From an uncultured Dermabacteraceae bacterium (GTDB taxonomy: Bacteria; Actinomycetota; Actinomycetes; Actinomycetales; Dermabacteraceae): a stretch of DNA of 64,000 bases. Every line of letters starts with the position of its first letter. The first letter of the stretch is position 1. A model generated the notes under the pieces. It had not been told where the DNA came from, did no database searches, and saw only the letters and a program-made list of their open reading frames with translations. The stretch covers positions 4,805-68,804 of the forward strand of contig CAMILZ010000011.1 in NCBI GenBank assembly GCA_946223075.1, in the 5' to 3' direction. Below, in pieces: positions 35,064 to 43,890 of the stretch. Both the position numbers and the translations under genes were made by a program.

Positions 35064-36641
35064 TTACCGCCGTTCACCCTCCGGATTCTCGGACGGATCC
35101 TCGTCCTCCTCGAAAAGATCGGCTTCGTCGAGTGCGGGAAACTGCCCCGTTTCACCGCGGTCGCGCACGATCGGAATCGCGCCCGTGCGCACGTCCTCGA
35201 AACTCTCGCCCTGGAGGATAGTCGGGTCGGCAACGACGCCTTTCTCGGCGAGGAACGGCGCGGAGAGCACCTCGATCTCCTCCGTGCGTGGGCCCTGGCG
35301 ATACGTGCGGGCGTTGAGCTTGCGGCTCACCACGATGTACGAGGGGATGAGAAGCGCAATCGAGCCAATCCACGCGAGCGGCCCGCCCCACGCGACCCCG
35401 ATAAATCCAAAGGCTGCGCCGAGCACAACGGCGGTAAACACGCGCATGACGAGCTCGGCGATGCCGGAATAGAAGGGCGGCTTCATGTGGCCGAGGCCCT
35501 GAAGGGAGCCGCGCACCACGAACAGGATTCCGAGCGTCCAGTACGCCACCGAGTAAATCTTGAGGGCGTGGTGGGCGAGATTCAGAACGTCCGGCTCACT
35601 GTCGCCAATAAACATCTCGACGAACACACTGCCGAGGAAGAACAGCGCAAGGCCGATGGCGACGGACACGAGGACGCTCACCACGAGGGCCTGACGCACG
35701 CCCTGCTTGACGCGGTCGATCTGCCTAGCACCGTAGTTCTGCGCAACGAACGTGGAGGTCGCGAGACCGAGGGAGGCGAGGAATGTAATGGCGATGCCGT
35801 CGACCCTGCCCGCCGCCGTGAAGGCCGCGACGGAATCCGGCCCGAGCTCATTGAGGCGCACCTGCACGGCAATCGTGCCGATCGCGATCACCGATGTTTG
35901 AAAACCGAGCGGAAGGCCCAGATACAGGTGTTCGCGAAGTTCCGGCAGTGTCACCTTCCAGTCGTCCCGGGTCAAGTGGAGCACGGGGATGCGGCTGCGG
36001 ACCCACGCCACGCACGCCAGGACCGAGGTGAGCTGGGAGACGGCGGTCGAAATCGCCGCGCCCGCAATTCCCCAATTGAAGACCGCGACGAACAGGATCA
36101 CGAGTGCGACGTTGAGCAAGCACGAGATCGCGAGGAACACGAGTGGCGTGCGGGAATCGCCAACGGCGCGGATCACTGCCGCGAGGAAGTCGAAAAACAC
36201 GAGCGTGAACATGAACAGGAAGCTCCAAAACCCGAAGGTCACGGCATTGTCCAAAAGCTCGTGCGGTGTCTGCATGAGTTGAAGCAGTGGCCGAATGAAG
36301 ATCGTGCCCACGAGAGTCATGACGAGACTCGAGAGCGCCGAGAGGATAGCCCCCGCGGCGACCGAACGGCGCACACCTTTCACGTCATTCGCGCCAAAGG
36401 CCTGCGCCACGGGAATCGCGAAGCCGCTCGTCATACCCCAGGCGAAGCCCGTGATGAGGAACAGGAGGCTCATGCTTGCCCCCACGGAGGCGAGAGAAAG
36501 CACGCCGAGGTACCTGCCCACCACCATCGCATCGACGAACTGATAGAGCTGCTGCACGACGTTGCCGATCAAGAGCGGCACCGAAAAGAGCACGATCGCC
36601 TTCCACGGCGTTCCTCTCAAGAGGCCCTGCGACTGTGACAC
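35064..36641 (-). CDS. MATE-family multidrug efflux transporter
   Basis: 525 residues from GTG 36641 (VSQSQGLLRGTPWKAIV) with GGAG upstream. Twelve helices in two homologous halves (FSVPLLIGNVVQQLYQFVDA near the start; LYLGLPLGFQTSVIAIGTIA in the second half), as in NorM/DinF-type MATE proteins, plus about 75 extra C-terminal residues that are acidic and cytoplasmic (DLFEEDEDPSENPEGE). MATE transporters extrude cationic drugs or metabolites using Na+ or H+. A MarR regulator follows downstream. Confidence 0.92.
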   Translation of the reverse strand: MSQSQGLLRGTPWKAIVLFSVPLLIGNVVQQLYQFVDAMVVGRYLGVLSLASVGASMSLLFLITGFAWGMTSGFAIPVAQAFGANDVKGVRRSVAAGAILSALSSLVMTLVGTIFIRPLLQLMQTPHELLDNAVTFGFWSFLFMFTLVFFDFLAAVIRAVGDSRTPLVFLAISCLLNVALVILFVAVFNWGIAGAAISTAVSQLTSVLACVAWVRSRIPVLHLTRDDWKVTLPELREHLYLGLPLGFQTSVIAIGTIAVQVRLNELGPDSVAAFTAAGRVDGIAITFLASLGLATSTFVAQNYGARQIDRVKQGVRQALVVSVLVSVAIGLALFFLGSVFVEMFIGDSEPDVLNLAHHALKIYSVAYWTLGILFVVRGSLQGLGHMKPPFYSGIAELVMRVFTAVVLGAAFGFIGVAWGGPLAWIGSIALLIPSYIVVSRKLNARTYRQGPRTEEIEVLSAPFLAEKGVVADPTILQGESFEDVRTGAIPIVRDRGETGQFPALDEADLFEEDEDPSENPEGERR

Positions 36642-36794
36642 GCGTGCTCCGCCTTCCTCGCGCACCGGGGATGGTAAACGAATTCAGTCTAGTGGCGTGC
36701 AGGGTGATCGTGAACAAATAGACCGCAAAACCCCAGATCGCGAGACTTCATGCGATCGACAGAAATCCCCGACGGTACGGAGTAGCGTGGAGGC

Positions 36795-37196
36795 ATGCGT
36801 ACTTTCATTAACGTCATCCTTAACGTCATTTGGGTTGTGACCGCTGGCCTGTGGTTGTGGCTCGGGTACATCCTCGCGGGCATCATCGCGTGCATCTTCA
36901 TCGTCACGATTCCGTTCGGTATCGCGAGCTTCCGCATCGCGAACTACGTGATCCTCCCGTTCGGCCGCGAAGCCGTGCAGGTTCGCGCTCCCGGCGCGGT
37001 CGGGACTCTCGGCAACGTCGTGTGGTTCCTCATCGCTGGGCTGTGGCTCGCCGCGGGCCACGTCGTCACCGCGATCGCGCAGGCAGTGACGATCATTGGC
37101 CTCCCACTCGCCTGGGCGAATATCAAGCTCATTCCCATCACGTGCTTCCCCTTCGGCAAGGAGATTGTCGCCACGGGTGACACGAGCGTGATCTGA
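36795..37196 (+). CDS. YccF-domain inner membrane protein
   Basis: 133 residues with two repeats of the YccF domain. Each has a hydrophobic pair followed by an I-P-F/L-P-x-x-A/W motif (ITIPFGIASFRIANYVILPFG; LPLAWANIKLIPITCFPFGK), and NVIWVVTAGLWLWLGYILAG is the start. YccF proteins are small membrane proteins of unknown function, widespread in bacteria. Transcribed alone and followed by a strong hairpin shared with fbaA. Confidence 0.88.
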   Translation: MRTFINVILNVIWVVTAGLWLWLGYILAGIIACIFIVTIPFGIASFRIANYVILPFGREAVQVRAPGAVGTLGNVVWFLIAGLWLAAGHVVTAIAQAVTIIGLPLAWANIKLIPITCFPFGKEIVATGDTSVI

Positions 37197-37263
37197 TTTC
37201 GCGCGTGATCGCGCGCACCGGCAACGAGCCGGGCCAAGCTCGCTAAACGACCCAAGCCCAGTA

Positions 37264-37303
37264 TGAAGCGCCCGCCCCCGGCTTCCCGGGGGCGGGCGCT
37301 TCA
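37264..37303. terminator. Bidirectional terminator between yccF and fbaA
   Basis: An 18-bp nearly all-GC stem (37264-37281 with 37286-37303) closes on the tetraloop CTTC. It lies between the ends of the convergent yccF and fbaA genes and can terminate both. A short T-containing tail (ATTGACG) follows on the + strand. Confidence 0.88.
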
Positions 37304-37320
37304 TTGACGTCAATCGACGA

Positions 37321-38346
37321 TCACATCTTGTGACCAGCCGAGCGGAGGTTCTCGCACGCCTCCACGACGCGCTTCGCCATACCGGCCTCAGCCTTCTTGC
37401 CCCACGAGCGCGGGTCGTACATCTTCTTGTTGCCGACCTCGCCGTCGATCTTGAGGACGCCCTCGTAGTTCTCGAGCATGTGGCCTGCCACGGGGCGCGA
37501 GAATGCGTACTGGGTGTCGGTGTCGACGTTCATCTTGATGACGCCGTTGTCCACGGCTTCCTGGATCTCTTCGAGGGTCGAGCCCGAACCACCGTGCATC
37601 ACGAGGTCGAACGGCATGTCCTTGCCGTACTTCTCGCCAACGGCCTTCTGGATGTCGAGGAGGATCGACGGGGTGAGGCGCACGTTGCCCGGCTTGTACA
37701 CGCCGTGCACGTTGCCGAAGGTGAGAGCGGTGATGTAGCGGCCCTTTTCACCAAGGCCGAGGGCCTCAGCGGTCTTGAGGCCGTCCTCGGGGGTCGAGAA
37801 GAGCTTCGACTCGTCGACGTCTGCCGAGTAGCCGTCTTCCTCGCCGCCCACGACGCCGACCTCGATCTCGAGGACCTTCTTGGCCTCGACGGTCTTCTCA
37901 AGGAGACGCTGAGCGATCTCGAGGTTCTCGTCAACCGGAACGGCCGAACCGTCCCACATGTGGGAGGTGAACAGGGGGTTCATGCCCTTCTTGACGCGCT
38001 CGTTGAGGTCCCATTCGATGAGGGGCTCAACCCAGCTGTCGAGGTTCTGCTTCGCGCAGTGGTCGGTGTGGACACCGACGGTGATGTTGTAGTCCTCAGC
38101 AACCTCGTGGATGAACTTCGCGAGGGCGATCGAGCCGCGAACGCGGTTCTTCACGGTCGAGCCGGAGAGGTACTCGGCGCCGCCCACGGAGACCTGGATG
38201 ATGCCGTCCGATTCGGCTTCGACGAAGCCCTGGAGTGCGGCGATCGCGGTCTGCGAGCTCGACACGTTGATCGCGGGGTAGGCAAACTTGCCTTCCTTCG
38301 CGCGGTCGATCATTTCGTTGAACTGTTCCGGGGGTGCAACAGGCAT
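37321..38346 (-). CDS. fbaA: Class II fructose-bisphosphate aldolase
   Basis: 341 residues, typical for the class IIa enzyme of actinobacteria. The zinc-binding His motif is VGVHTDHCAKQNLDSWVEPL, and the second signature GVVGGEEDGYSA contains catalytic/metal residues. NVHGVYKPGNV and LVMHGGSGS supply the remaining zinc His and the phosphate loop; KMNVDTDTQYAFSRP is also conserved. It cleaves fructose-1,6-bisphosphate in glycolysis and runs in reverse in gluconeogenesis. Single-gene unit with a strong terminator. Confidence 0.96.
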   Translation of the reverse strand: MPVAPPEQFNEMIDRAKEGKFAYPAINVSSSQTAIAALQGFVEAESDGIIQVSVGGAEYLSGSTVKNRVRGSIALAKFIHEVAEDYNITVGVHTDHCAKQNLDSWVEPLIEWDLNERVKKGMNPLFTSHMWDGSAVPVDENLEIAQRLLEKTVEAKKVLEIEVGVVGGEEDGYSADVDESKLFSTPEDGLKTAEALGLGEKGRYITALTFGNVHGVYKPGNVRLTPSILLDIQKAVGEKYGKDMPFDLVMHGGSGSTLEEIQEAVDNGVIKMNVDTDTQYAFSRPVAGHMLENYEGVLKIDGEVGNKKMYDPRSWGKKAEAGMAKRVVEACENLRSAGHKM

Positions 38347-38490
38347 GTGTGCTCCTTCGAGTGGGGATCGCGGGGCACCCGTGTACCTCGCAGATCCACG
38401 TTGCGTTTGCCCTTCTATTCTTCCACACCTCGTGCGGGACGCTTCCCGGTTCCGCTCACTCTCCGGATTTTCGTGAGAGGTGAGCCACAG

Positions 38491-40518
38491 TCAGGTGGAG
38501 GGTCGGGTCGTGGGGCCGACGGTTGCCTCCTTCTTGGCGTGCGGTATTTCCACGATGAGGCTGAAGGAGCCGTCGGAATTCTCTCCCGCACTGACCGTGC
38601 CACCGAGCGCGTGGGCCCGCTCGCGCACCCCGCGAAGCCCCATGCCGGAGCCGGGGGCGGGTTCGGCATCCGCGGGCGGCACCGTGTTGGTGACGTCGAT
38701 GCTCGTGCGGCGCTCGTCGGTCCTGAGCGTGATGGCGATGTCGCTTCCGGGAGCGTGGCGCAGGGCGTTGGCGAGGCCTTCTTGCGCGGCGCGGTAGAGC
38801 GCGAGTCCGACGGTTGCCGGGACGTCGGGGATGCCTTCTTCGGGCATTGTGAGGGTCACGTGGGCGCCGGCGTCGCGGGATTGCTCGACGAGGGAGGCGA
38901 GGTCGCCGAGATCTGGCTGCGGGGTCGTTTGCGGCGCTTCTTCGGTATCGGTTCCGCGCAGCATGGTGAGCAGTGCGCGCATTTCGCGAAGGGCATTGCG
39001 GGAGGTCGACGCGATCGACGCGAACTCAGCGCGCGTGGCGTCGTCGAGATCGGAGGCGGCGAGGCGGTACGGCGCGGTCTGCGCTTGGACGCTGATCACG
39101 GACATCGAGTGGGCGACGACGTCGTGCATTTCGCGCGCGATGCGGGCGCGTTCCGCGAGTTCGGCGCTCTCGGCTTTCGCGCGTTCTTGACGCTCTTCGG
39201 CTTCGCGCCTCGCCACCCGGTCGCGCGAGGCGGCACGCGCGGTTTCGGCGAGCCAGCGAAGGCCGTAACCGAGGGCCGCGGCCACGATCCACATGACGAG
39301 GGTGAGCCCGAGGAAGAAAAGGCTCCACTGTACGAACGTGACCGGGTCATCGACATCCGGATAGGACCACACGAGCCTCACGATCGTGCCGACCACGAGG
39401 ATCGCGCTGAACGTCGCGAAGGTTGCGACGCTGCGGCGGATATTGCGGTGCAGGCTCAGCGTGAAGAGCGCGAGTGCGGCGAGGAATATCGGAACGTCGG
39501 TGCCGGGCACGAAGACTTGCGTGTAGGACTTCCAGAGGGTGATGACGAGGGTCGTGAGGTACGAGGCGAGGAAAGGCACCCACACGACAATCGCGCCGAG
39601 CTTCGGCCGCCGCACCAGAAAAATGAAGGCGAGCGCCCACGCGAGCGCGAGGAGCCCGAGCAGCGCTTCGCTCACGGGAATCGTGAAGAGGCCAACGGGG
39701 ATGTAGCGGGCCGGGATTTGATCCCACAGGTAACCCTCCCCCGAGATCGTCACGCGGATCGGGATGATGACGGCAATCGCTGCGGTCGCCCACCCCTTGA
39801 AGCTGATCGTCGCGAACGAATCACCCTCGAGAATCTCGCGCACGAGGGTGTTCTCGATGCGAGCCGCACAGTGGAGCGCGAGGGGAAGCAGGGCAACGAG
39901 CAGGAGGCCCACGAGGACGTAGAGAATCGAGTCGAGAAGCGCCAGGGTTCTCGCGTATGGCTCGAGGTCGAGGTTCGGGTCGACGCCGAGCACGATGGGC
40001 GCGGCGATTCCCGACCGGTACGTGGAATCGACGAGCGTCACGAACGGGAAGAACAGCCCGTACACGAGCGCGAGAATCGTTTGCGTACCGAGCACGAAGC
40101 CGATACTCACGCGCACCGTGTTCAGAACAAGCGCTTCGCTCACGTAGTCAAGCCAGAGGCGTAGGTTTCCGAGGACGCGAAAATAGTCGGCGAACGAGTG
40201 GAACTCCGGAATTTTCGTGCGGGGGTGGAGCACTTTCGCTCCCCGCCAGACGTTGGAGCGGAGCCTCGTGAGATCCGCGGCGAAGCCGCCCGCGAGCAGG
40301 ATTCCAGGCAGGAACAGTAGGCCGATGAGCAGGAACGGAAGCGTAACCGCGCTCATCATGCCAAGCATGAAGAGGGCGCCGCCCACGAGCAGCCCGATCA
40401 CGAGGCTCGGGAAGACGTAGAGGAAGTCGCGGCCGAGTTGCTTCGCACGCTCGCCAATCGGCGCTTTCGACCAGGGGGCGGCGATCCGCACTCCCTGCGT
40501 CTTTTCGGCTGTCGTCAT
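38491..40518 (-). CDS. Membrane sensor histidine kinase (NarL-type partner)
   Basis: 675 residues. The N-terminal ~230 residues form the membrane sensor fold (PF13796-like: FLYVFPSLVIGLLVGGALFM, SFADYFRVLGNLRLWLDY), followed by more helices to about 410. The HisKA_3 dimerisation box is RARIAREMHDVVAHSMSV with the phospho-acceptor His465. The HATPase domain ends the protein with AAQEGLANALRHAPGS (N box) and GSGMGLRGVRERA (G2). The cognate response regulator starts 118 bases away on the opposite strand, an uncommon divergent layout for such pairs. Signal unknown; the sensor domain is membrane-embedded, as in cell-envelope stress kinases. Confidence 0.9.
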   Translation of the reverse strand: MTTAEKTQGVRIAAPWSKAPIGERAKQLGRDFLYVFPSLVIGLLVGGALFMLGMMSAVTLPFLLIGLLFLPGILLAGGFAADLTRLRSNVWRGAKVLHPRTKIPEFHSFADYFRVLGNLRLWLDYVSEALVLNTVRVSIGFVLGTQTILALVYGLFFPFVTLVDSTYRSGIAAPIVLGVDPNLDLEPYARTLALLDSILYVLVGLLLVALLPLALHCAARIENTLVREILEGDSFATISFKGWATAAIAVIIPIRVTISGEGYLWDQIPARYIPVGLFTIPVSEALLGLLALAWALAFIFLVRRPKLGAIVVWVPFLASYLTTLVITLWKSYTQVFVPGTDVPIFLAALALFTLSLHRNIRRSVATFATFSAILVVGTIVRLVWSYPDVDDPVTFVQWSLFFLGLTLVMWIVAAALGYGLRWLAETARAASRDRVARREAEERQERAKAESAELAERARIAREMHDVVAHSMSVISVQAQTAPYRLAASDLDDATRAEFASIASTSRNALREMRALLTMLRGTDTEEAPQTTPQPDLGDLASLVEQSRDAGAHVTLTMPEEGIPDVPATVGLALYRAAQEGLANALRHAPGSDIAITLRTDERRTSIDVTNTVPPADAEPAPGSGMGLRGVRERAHALGGTVSAGENSDGSFSLIVEIPHAKKEATVGPTTRPST

Positions 40519-40636
40519 GGGTTAACCGTAAGGCTCCCGCGCGCAGGGAGCATCACTCGTGAGGCCCCCGCAACGCCATACTTGAGGATGATCCCGAACG
40601 CGTCCGCGAGCGCGCTTCCTCCCCTAGGCTTGAGTT

Positions 40637-41329
40637 ATGAGCGAGAATTCCCCCATCCGCGTGATCATCGCGGACGATCAACCCATGGTCCGTGCCGGCT
40701 TCGAAGCCCTCCTTGCCGCGCAAGCGGACATCGACGTCGTCGGCACCGCTGCCGATGGACGCGAGGCGATCGATCTTGCCCTGAAGAACCGTCCGGACAT
40801 CATCCTCATGGACATCCGCATGCCGAACCTCGACGGCCTCGCCGCGATGGAGGAAATCTTCCGCGCGGGCCTCGAGCCCGCACCGCACATCATCATCCTC
40901 ACGACATTTGACGCGGACGACTACGTGTTTACCGCCCTCAAGGGCGGGGCGAGCGGCTTCCTGCTCAAGGACGCCGAGGTCGATGAGCTCGTCGATGCCG
41001 TGCGAAAGGTGCATCGCGGTGGCGCGCTCCTCGCCCCCTCCATCACGCGGAAAGTTATCGAAGATTTTGGAGCGTTTTCGCGCAGCCAGCGTCGGACCGA
41101 CCCCGCCCTCACCGCTGCCCTCGAAACCCTGACGGACCGCGAGCGCGAAGTGGCCCGCCTCGTCGCCAAGGGACTCTCGAACGCGGAGGTGGGCTCCACG
41201 ATGTTTCTCGCGGAGCCCACCGTAAAAACCCACGTGTCCCACATTCTGCAAAAGCTCGGCCTGCGCGACCGCACGCAGATCGTCGTCGCGGCCTACGAAT
41301 CTGGGCTCGTGGAAGTCGGCGAAGAGTAG
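40637..41329 (+). CDS. NarL/FixJ-family response regulator
   Basis: 230 residues. The receiver domain (6-125) has the acidic pocket in VIIADDQPM, the phospho-acceptor Asp59 in IILMDIRMPNLDG, Thr in ILTTFDADD and Lys in GFLLKDA. A LuxR-type HTH follows (LTDREREVARLVAKGLSNAE, then PTVKTHVSHILQKLGLRDRT). It should be phosphorylated by the divergent kinase and regulate genes I cannot identify. The intergenic region between them probably holds both promoters and an autoregulatory site. Confidence 0.95.
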   Translation: MSENSPIRVIIADDQPMVRAGFEALLAAQADIDVVGTAADGREAIDLALKNRPDIILMDIRMPNLDGLAAMEEIFRAGLEPAPHIIILTTFDADDYVFTALKGGASGFLLKDAEVDELVDAVRKVHRGGALLAPSITRKVIEDFGAFSRSQRRTDPALTAALETLTDREREVARLVAKGLSNAEVGSTMFLAEPTVKTHVSHILQKLGLRDRTQIVVAAYESGLVEVGEE

Positions 41330-41335
41330 CCGGCT

Positions 41336-42415
41336 TTATGCCGCTTCGGCCTCGGTGACCTCGGCGTCCTCGAATGTCGCCGTGTCGATCACGAAGCGGA
41401 AGTGCACATCGCCCTTGACGACGCGCTCGTACGCGGAATCAACGTCGTTCACGCCGATCACCTCGATCTTTGCGCCAAGGTTGTGCTCGCCGCAGAAGTC
41501 GAGCATGTCCTGCGTCTCGGGGAGCCCGCCGATGTTCGAGCCCGCGAGGACCTTGCGGCCGCCCGTGAGGGCGCGCGTCGGGATAGGCATGCCCTCGGGT
41601 GGGAGACCCACGAGCACCATCGTGCCGCCCGGCTTGAGCATGTTCATGAAGCCCGGGAGGTCGAACTCGGCGCTGATCGTGTTGAGGATGAAATCGAACT
41701 GGCCCTTGTGGGTTTCGAAGAAGTCTTCGTCTTCGCCGCTCGCGAGGAGTTCCTTCGCGCCGAGTTCGAGGGCGTCCTTTTCCTTCTTGCGCGAGCGCGA
41801 AATGACACTCACCTCCGCACCCTTTGCTGCGGCGATCTGCACGCCCATGTGGCCGAGGCCGCCGAGGCCCGCGACGGCAACCTTCTGACCTTCGCCTACC
41901 TCCCACGTCGCGAGCGGCGAGTAGGTCGTGATGCCAGCGCACAGGAGCGGCGCTGCGACATCAAAATCGAGAGAATCGGGGATGCGGCACACGAAGCGCT
42001 CGCGCACCGTGACCTTTTGCGAGTACCCGCCCTGGGTGACGGTGCCATCCTCGTCGATCGCGTTGTACGTGCCGATCGCGCCATTGAGGCAGTTGTTCTC
42101 GAAGCCTTTCTCGCACTGCTCGCATTCACCACACGAGCCCACGAGGCAGCCGACGCCTACGCGGTCGCCAACCTTGTATTTCTTCACGTCGGGGCCGACG
42201 GCCTCGACGACGCCCGCGATTTCGTGGCCGACGGCGAGCGGGAACTTTGCGGGGCCCCACTCGTTGCGGATCGTGTGAATGTCGCTGTGGCAAATGCCCG
42301 CGGCCTTGATGTCAATGAGAACGTCGGTGCCCTGCGGCTCGCGACGCTCAATGTTCACAACCTTGAAGGGCTCTTCCGGGCCGGTCTTCTGGAGGGCTTT
42401 CACGGTGATGCTCAT
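41336..42415 (-). CDS. Zinc-dependent alcohol dehydrogenase (cinnamyl/AdhC type)
   Basis: 359 residues. Medium-chain dehydrogenase with the catalytic zinc Cys in AGICHSDIHTIRNEWGPAKF, His in VGHEIAGVV, the structural zinc cysteines in CGECEQCEKGFENNC, and the NADP(H) motif GLGGLGHMGVQIAAA. The HSDIHT motif and the NAD(P) fold place it with the CAD/YahK/AdhC group that reduces a broad range of aldehydes with NADPH. The N-terminus MSITVKALQKTGPEEPF is typical of actinobacterial members. The gene is convergent with the response regulator (6 bases apart). Confidence 0.92.
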   Translation of the reverse strand: MSITVKALQKTGPEEPFKVVNIERREPQGTDVLIDIKAAGICHSDIHTIRNEWGPAKFPLAVGHEIAGVVEAVGPDVKKYKVGDRVGVGCLVGSCGECEQCEKGFENNCLNGAIGTYNAIDEDGTVTQGGYSQKVTVRERFVCRIPDSLDFDVAAPLLCAGITTYSPLATWEVGEGQKVAVAGLGGLGHMGVQIAAAKGAEVSVISRSRKKEKDALELGAKELLASGEDEDFFETHKGQFDFILNTISAEFDLPGFMNMLKPGGTMVLVGLPPEGMPIPTRALTGGRKVLAGSNIGGLPETQDMLDFCGEHNLGAKIEVIGVNDVDSAYERVVKGDVHFRFVIDTATFEDAEVTEAEAA

Positions 42416-42520
42416 GGTGTGCTCCTAACCATGGTCGGGTTCTCGGCAGCCTGTGCCGTTGCCCATTCAGCCTACGTCTCAGGCCAGAACCCTTTCTGAC
42501 CACGAGCGCGCCATTCGCGG

Positions 42521-43153
42521 CTAGCGAGACAGTTCGCGCGGTACTTCGACGTGCTGCGTGAGCCACGTATGCATCACGATCGCCGCGGCGTGGCCCACGT
42601 TGATCGATCGGGTGCTGCCGAACTGGGAGATCCCGACCGTGAGCGCGGCGGCGTCCAAGAGAGGGGCCGACACTCCCCCACCCTCCTCGCCGAACACGAG
42701 TACGGCGTTTTCGGGAAGGCGAGTGTGTTCGAGTGGCACCGCGCCGGGCACAATGTCGACGGCGACAACGGCACGGTCATTCTCGCGGGCCCACGCAAGG
42801 AACTCCTCGGGGCCAGGGTGGTGGAACTCGTGCTGATAGCGGTCCGTGACCATCGCCCCGCGCCGATTCCAGCGCTTCTTGCCAACGATATGGAAGGCCG
42901 CAACGCCGAAGGCATTCGCGGTGCGCACGATCGAGCCGATGTTGAAGTCATGGTCGATGTTCTCGATCGCGACGTGCAGGTCGTTGCGGTAATGCACATC
43001 GAGGTCGGCGATGATCGCCTCGCGGCGCCAGTACCGGTAGCGGTCGGGAACGTTCCGACGGTCGCCTGCCTCGAGCAGGGCCGGGTCAAAATGCGGCTCT
43101 TTCGGCCACGTCCCTTCCCACGGGCCTACCCCAACCTCGCGCTTCTCGCTCAT
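42521..43153 (-). CDS. TrmH/SpoU-family RNA 2'-O-methyltransferase
   Basis: 210 residues from ATG 43153 (MSEKREVGVGPWEGTWP), whose start overlaps the dedA stop; a longer frame inside dedA is rejected. SPOUT motifs are IENIDHDFNIGSIVRTANAF (motif 1), VLVFGEEGGGVSAPLLD (motif 2) and TRSINVGHAAAIVMH (motif 3), forming the knotted SAM site. It methylates a ribose in tRNA or rRNA; which position is not determined. The N-terminal ~60 residues (WKEPHFDPALLE-like) are found in actinobacterial members. Confidence 0.9.
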   Translation of the reverse strand: MSEKREVGVGPWEGTWPKEPHFDPALLEAGDRRNVPDRYRYWRREAIIADLDVHYRNDLHVAIENIDHDFNIGSIVRTANAFGVAAFHIVGKKRWNRRGAMVTDRYQHEFHHPGPEEFLAWARENDRAVVAVDIVPGAVPLEHTRLPENAVLVFGEEGGGVSAPLLDAAALTVGISQFGSTRSINVGHAAAIVMHTWLTQHVEVPRELSR

Positions 43154-43815
43154 GAGTTGGCGCTGGTGCTCGGCTCGGCGGTCTCGTCGGGATCGGGAAG
43201 GCCAAGCTTTTTGCGGCGGCGCTCGCGAATAATCAGCTTCACGAGGAAGTAGAGCACCACGAGAATCACGAGCACGTAGCAGACCTTGGAGAAGATATCC
43301 GTGTAGGGCTCGATCACGTGCCACTTGGTGCCAAGGAAGTAGCCGAACGCGAGGAAGATCGAGTTCCAGATCGCGCTACCGAGGGCGGTGAGAAGCGTGA
43401 ACATCGGCAGCTTCATCGCAAACATGCCCGCGGGAATCGAGATGAGCGAACGGATCCCAGGGATGAAGCGCCCGAAGAACACGCCCTTCATCCCGTGGCG
43501 ATCGACCCACGCGTTCGTTTTTTCGTAATCCTTGACGTTGATGAGGGGCAGTTTGATGAAGAGCGTGCGCGTGCGCTCGGGGCCGAGGATACGGCCGAGA
43601 CCGTAGAGAATGTACGCGCCGAGAGTCGAGCCGATCACCGACCAAACGAGCAGCACCCAAAACGAGTGCTCGCCCGTACCCGCGGTCACGCCCGCGAGCG
43701 GGAGGATGACCTCCGAGGGAATTGGCGGGAACACGCACTCGAGCAGCAGCAGAAGCATCACGCCGATGCCGCCCATCGAGCTCATGATGCCGATCGCCCA
43801 TTCAACTACGTTCAC
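43150..43815 (-). CDS. DedA-family membrane protein
   Basis: 221 residues from GTG 43815 (VNVVEWAIGIMSSM) with GGAGGG 7 bases upstream. DedA/SNARE-associated (PF09335) features are present: ECVFPPIPSEVILPLAG, GYGLGRILG-like LYGLGRILGPERT, and GRFIPGIRSLISIPAGMFAM with the conserved F/G-R-x-x-P-x-x-R motif. DedA proteins scramble lipids such as undecaprenyl phosphate or affect proton motive force. A Ser/Thr/Glu-rich tail ends the protein. Overlaps trmH by 4 bases. Confidence 0.92.
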   Translation of the reverse strand: MNVVEWAIGIMSSMGGIGVMLLLLLECVFPPIPSEVILPLAGVTAGTGEHSFWVLLVWSVIGSTLGAYILYGLGRILGPERTRTLFIKLPLINVKDYEKTNAWVDRHGMKGVFFGRFIPGIRSLISIPAGMFAMKLPMFTLLTALGSAIWNSIFLAFGYFLGTKWHVIEPYTDIFSKVCYVLVILVVLYFLVKLIIRERRRKKLGLPDPDETAEPSTSANS

Positions 43816-43890
43816 GTAAGAACCCTCCGTCTCGTGCGCCGAGGCGCGCATGCGCACGGCCGTCCCAGTGTACGTGTCCCGGGCGGTGCA

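Noticed and set aside
37330..40164. Very long open frame on the + strand opposite fbaA and the sensor kinase
   Set aside because: It spans two well-supported minus-strand genes and their intergenic region; it is a GC-bias shadow with no ribosome site or family motif.
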